Assembly (NCBI RefSeq): GCF_000686945.1
Contig: NZ_KK366040.1
Location: 207,579 to 271,578, forward strand
Origin: Selenomonas sp. AE3005
GTDB taxonomy: Bacteria > Bacillota > Negativicutes > Selenomonadales > Selenomonadaceae
DNA length: 64,000 bases
Reading direction: 5' to 3'
Below the pieces are notes generated by a model. That model ran no database searches. It was not told the origin of the DNA and was given only the letters and a program-made list of their open reading frames with translations. Below are positions 62,401 through 64,000 of the stretch, piece after piece (the first letter of the stretch is position 1; each line of letters starts with the position of its first letter). The position numbers and the translations under genes are program-made.

Positions 62401-62715
62401 AAAGAAATGGATATGAAGGTTAACGAAAAGCGTGGGGAAATTACTACGCTGCCTCCGATTTTTAGAACACGAGAAGTTTTGACATATTATCAAGGAACAG
62501 ATAGCTCTACAGCAAGTTTGACCGTTTGCAATCATGATAATACCTACACCAAAAGAGGAATGGGAGTAAAAACGATTGGAAAGTTGAAAAAAATGCAGGT
62601 AGATGTATTGGGGCAAGTAAGTGAAGCTCCATTAGAGCAACGGCACGGATTTGGACAAATGAAGAAGGATCCTCACAGGAGGCGTGGGCAATATGTATCA
62701 GCATCTTATGATTGA
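59419..62715 (+). CDS. cas9: CRISPR-associated endonuclease Cas9 (type II-C)
   Basis: A compact 1098-aa RNA-guided nuclease. RuvC-I is YVLGLDIGIASVGWA with Asp10; the arginine-rich bridge helix is at 54-80. RuvC-II is VEIHVELAREMA (Glu505). HNH is EVDHILPYSRSF with His587 and Asn610, and RuvC-III is LHHAVDAVIIA (His725, Asp728). All catalytic residues are present, so it should be active. Residues from about 880 form the divergent PAM-reading part. Length and opening sequence resemble Neisseria-type II-C enzymes (about 1082 aa). It starts 31 bp after the tracrRNA T-run, behind AGGGAG, and overlaps cas1 by 23 bp. Confidence 0.96.
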   Translation: MEQRYVLGLDIGIASVGWAALALNDKDEPYRILDMNSRIFPEAEQAKSGESLASPRRKARGMRRRLRRRRHRLDRLRSLLVREGVLDKAALAALYEKPMTDIYAVRCEGLERKLTSDEWARVLLYFTKHRGFKSNRLAEAENDDEGQVKDALKANAELLTCYRTVGEMLYKDVKFQAHKRNKAADYQMTVSRDMLLSEIKQLFAAQRAWNNKHASETFEEKYVHIFSSQRNFDEGPGGNSPYGGNLIERMIGVCTLERAAGEKRAPKASFSFMRFTLLEKLSHIRITANGITRSLTNEERRQLEQLAWQSPSLTYAHLRKALGLQESERFNDLYYTKDYIETEKKKKFGFVAAYHEVRKALDKLEKDYIKKLSQDELDVIGYAFSVFKNEGNLHSYLINNGIAEEVCSILLANLKPFRKFGHISIKACRNIIPYLEQGMTYDAACRATGYEPSGYNGSRQKILSGAMEEVREIPNPVVRRSISQTIKVLNALIRRYGSPVEIHVELAREMARSFQDRKEMQNKIENNRKANERIIQELRENGLLQPNGLDIVKWKLYKEQQGVCAYSQKPFDVERLLHDGKYAEVDHILPYSRSFDDSYANKVLVLAGENRHKGNHTPLEYMAGKEEKLNAFVCWVNTFIRDLRKRQNLLRKNFHSEENEWKDRHLNDTKYISRFVYNLLRQHLEFSTFMSERKRHVLAVNGSVTAYVRKRLGINKIRANGDLHHAVDAVIIACVTQGMVNIIEQYSKARELWDISAKEPFPEPWPGFRKELEARTSDSPADNLRRMHLENYTEEELQAVKPIFVSRMPRRKVRAAAHEETIRSAKHLNEGVAVVKKKLSDLKLTKDKTAIEGYFNPTSDTLLYQALLARLQAFNGNAPKAFAEPFYKPRADGTTGPLVRTVKIASKSVLQVGVNGGRGVADNDSMVRVDIFYRAEGKGKGYYLVPVYAADTVKEELPLKAVTRNKSYVDWVVMKPEEFKFSLYKDDLLLVSSAKEMDMKVNEKRGEITTLPPIFRTREVLTYYQGTDSSTASLTVCNHDNTYTKRGMGVKTIGKLKKMQVDVLGQVSEAPLEQRHGFGQMKKDPHRRRGQYVSASYD

Positions 62716-63583
62716 TTCAAGGGCCAAGATATATCAGCGAAATTTCCAGTTATATGTGGATAATGGCGAGATACATCATTTCCCTATAGAGGATATTGAT
62801 ACATTGATGATTGCCAATAGGGAAAGCAGTATTACGGTGAGTTGTTTAGATGCATTGACTGCAAATGGTAGTTCGGTGCTAATATGTGGTGCAAACTATA
62901 TGCCGGAAGGAATTCTACTGCCTTTTGGCGCTTATTCGCGTAGGTTGCGGATGATAAAGTATCAGATGGGACAGGCTAAGCCAGCAATGAAACAATTGTG
63001 GAAACGGATTGTACAGCGAAAAATAGAGAATCAGGGACGGTGCTTGTATTTAGCAGGGAAAAAGGACAATGTTTCAGTGTTGGCTGGCAATGTCCAGTCC
63101 GGGGACAAGGGGAATGTAGAAGCAGCCGCTGCGGCAAGATATTTTAAGACATTGTTTGGGGAAAACTTTGTTCGTCATGAAATGAATATAATCAATAGTA
63201 TGCTTGATTATGGTTATGCAGTTTTACGTTCCTCGATTGCACGGTACTTGGCAGGCTATGGTTTTGAGCCGTGTTTGGGTATTCATCATCATAGCGAAAC
63301 AAATGCGTTTAATTTGGCGGATGATTTAATAGAGCCTTTTCGTCCTGTGGTGGACTTGTATGTTAGTCGGCATACGGGAATGCCTGAAGGTGAATTGCCA
63401 AAGGACATCCGGCAGGATTTGATTGGGCTGTTGTCGACCAAGATACTGTTAGGAAAGGAGTGTGTTCGTGTGAATAATGCGGTGGAGAGTGTTGTTCAAG
63501 GATTAGCACGTTGGTATCAGGATAATGGGAAGCTGGTGGAGCTGCCACAACTACTTCCCTTAAACTGCCATACTTATGAGTAG
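62693..63583 (+). CDS. cas1: CRISPR-associated integrase Cas1 (type II)
   Basis: A 296-aa spacer-acquisition integrase. Catalytic residues are near Glu143 (GNVEAAAAARYF), His199 (GIHHHSE) and Glu214 (DDLIEPFRP). ATG 62693 is 10 nt after CAGGAGG; the GTG at 62684 is too close to that box. The ribosome site and start lie inside cas9, pointing to coupled translation. The gene overlaps cas2 by 8 bp. Confidence 0.95.
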   Translation: MYQHLMIDSRAKIYQRNFQLYVDNGEIHHFPIEDIDTLMIANRESSITVSCLDALTANGSSVLICGANYMPEGILLPFGAYSRRLRMIKYQMGQAKPAMKQLWKRIVQRKIENQGRCLYLAGKKDNVSVLAGNVQSGDKGNVEAAAAARYFKTLFGENFVRHEMNIINSMLDYGYAVLRSSIARYLAGYGFEPCLGIHHHSETNAFNLADDLIEPFRPVVDLYVSRHTGMPEGELPKDIRQDLIGLLSTKILLGKECVRVNNAVESVVQGLARWYQDNGKLVELPQLLPLNCHTYE

Positions 63584-63899
63584 CTTTATGCGTCTGTTGG
63601 TTATGTTTGACCTGCCGGTTACATCAGCGAATGAGCGAAAGGCAGCAGCAAAGTTTCGTAAGTTTTTGCTAAACGATGGGTACTATATGATGCAGTTTTC
63701 CGTATATATTCGTATATGCAATGGTAATGAAGCCGCACATAAGCATTTGGCAAGACTGCAAAATCATATACCGTCAGCAGGTTCTGTTAGGGCAATAATG
63801 ATTACAGAAAAACAATATGAGGCCATGAAGATAATGTGTGGTGCGAAAAATGCAGATTTTGATAAAAACGCAGCTAACCAGCAAGTTTTGAGTTTCTAA
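63576..63899 (+). CDS. cas2: CRISPR-associated protein Cas2
   Basis: A 107-aa partner of Cas1 with the conserved Asp12 in MRLLVMFDLPV and the ferredoxin-like pattern (YYMMQFSVYIRI, VRAIMITEKQYEAM). The Cas1-Cas2 complex inserts new spacers. No csn2 or cas4 follows, so the operon is cas9-cas1-cas2, defining type II-C. The C-terminal tail (DKNAANQQVLSF) is polar. Confidence 0.94.
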   Translation: MSSFMRLLVMFDLPVTSANERKAAAKFRKFLLNDGYYMMQFSVYIRICNGNEAAHKHLARLQNHIPSAGSVRAIMITEKQYEAMKIMCGAKNADFDKNAANQQVLSF

Positions 63900-63916
63900 A
63901 TCTTGTTTTTTACAAA

Positions 63917-63954
63917 AAAGAGCCTTGATTTTCCGAAGAAAATCAAGGCTCTTT
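63917..63954 (-). terminator. UUCG-capped terminator between cas2 and the CRISPR array, oriented for the array
   Basis: A 17-bp perfect stem, AAAGAGCCTTGATTTTC against GAAAATCAAGGCTCTTT. On the minus strand the loop is TTCG closed by C-G and the stem is followed by TTTTTT; on the plus strand only TTT follows. It therefore mainly stops transcripts coming from the array, and may also stop cas2 mRNA. Confidence 0.85.
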
Positions 63955-63964
63955 GGGTGATAAG

Positions 63965-64000
63965 ATTGTACCATAGCGAGGTTTAATAGGGAATTACAAC
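63965..64000 (-). CRISPR. Terminal repeat of a type II-C CRISPR array (36 nt; array continues beyond window)
   Basis: The last 36 bases read on the minus strand begin GTTGTAATTCCC and end CGCTATGGTACAAT. This is the form of neisserial and campylobacter type II-C repeats (GTTGTAGCTCCC...CTACAAT). It pairs with the tracrRNA anti-repeat at 59285-59320 (30 of 36). The 3' end TATGGTACAAT is an extended -10 element, as in repeats that carry their own promoter. Only one repeat is inside the window; spacers are not visible. Orientation is inferred from the tracrRNA and the terminator. Confidence 0.82.

Overview
The window looks like a chromosomal segment of a diderm Firmicute (Negativicutes, probably Selenomonadaceae), judged from gene content and order rather than from any rRNA gene, which is absent. 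Outer-membrane traits are present: an autotransporter with a C-terminal beta-barrel ending in Phe, and a GmhA-type phosphoheptose isomerase. They sit beside typical Firmicute features: a yybS-gdpP-rplI-dnaB cluster with lonC inserted, a TPP riboswitch over cytX-thiW, many PTS genes and strong Shine-Dalgarno sequences. Base composition is about 50% GC through most of the window and visibly more AT-rich in the CRISPR-Cas locus at the right end.

1-6.9 kb: amino-acid transporters (a DAACS symporter cut by the window edge, an AzlC-like permease, a ThrE-like exporter), an unusual peptide deformylase, and two secreted peptidoglycan enzymes (SH3-NlpC/P60, and a VanX-YkuD fusion). 6.9-13.1 kb: a beta-glucoside PTS operon (EIIC-EIIB-EIIA-6-phospho-beta-glucosidase) with its RpiR regulator, flanked by two related hairpins, then an alanine/glycine symporter. 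13.2-19 kb: a membrane MutS-like ATPase, small hypothetical and secreted proteins, a phosphoheptose isomerase, a compact type I toxin-antitoxin candidate (22-aa toxin with a convergent antisense RNA) and a phosphohexomutase. 19-27 kb: housekeeping block yybS-gdpP-rplI-lonC-dnaB followed by a flavo-diiron protein.

27-44 kb is rich in signalling. There is an AAA ATPase with DUF4143 behind paired palindromes. A five-gene operon joins a periplasmic receptor with a degenerate GGDEF domain, a stand-alone receiver, an EIIC-like protein without EIIA or EIIB, a BMP-family binding protein and a hybrid kinase. The TPP-controlled thiazole/HMP transport genes and an orphan glucitol-type EIIA follow, then a second sensory operon (sugar-binding protein, NarL-type kinase, response regulator, second binding protein) without any ABC permease or ATPase, and an orphan glucose-type EIIA. 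44-59 kb: fructose bisphosphatase, a highly expressed mannose-family PTS lacking EIIA, a DAACS symporter, ApbE, LarE, Nudix, an MFS efflux protein and a large autotransporter.

59.2-64 kb: a type II-C CRISPR-Cas system. A predicted tracrRNA has a TTGACA-17-TATAAT promoter and a 36-nt anti-repeat. It is followed by a 1098-aa Cas9, Cas1, Cas2, a UUCG-capped terminator pointing away from the array, and exactly one 36-nt CRISPR repeat at the window edge. The tracrRNA lies directly upstream of cas9 with little room for a separate cas9 promoter. The repeat itself carries an extended -10 element on the strand expected to be crRNA.

The candidates most worth following are the two receptor-kinase operons built from transport parts, the type I toxin-antitoxin locus, the CRISPR layout, and a recurring GACA-WW-TGTC palindrome in three promoters of transport or sensing genes. 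No tRNA, rRNA, insertion sequence, integrase or prophage gene was seen.
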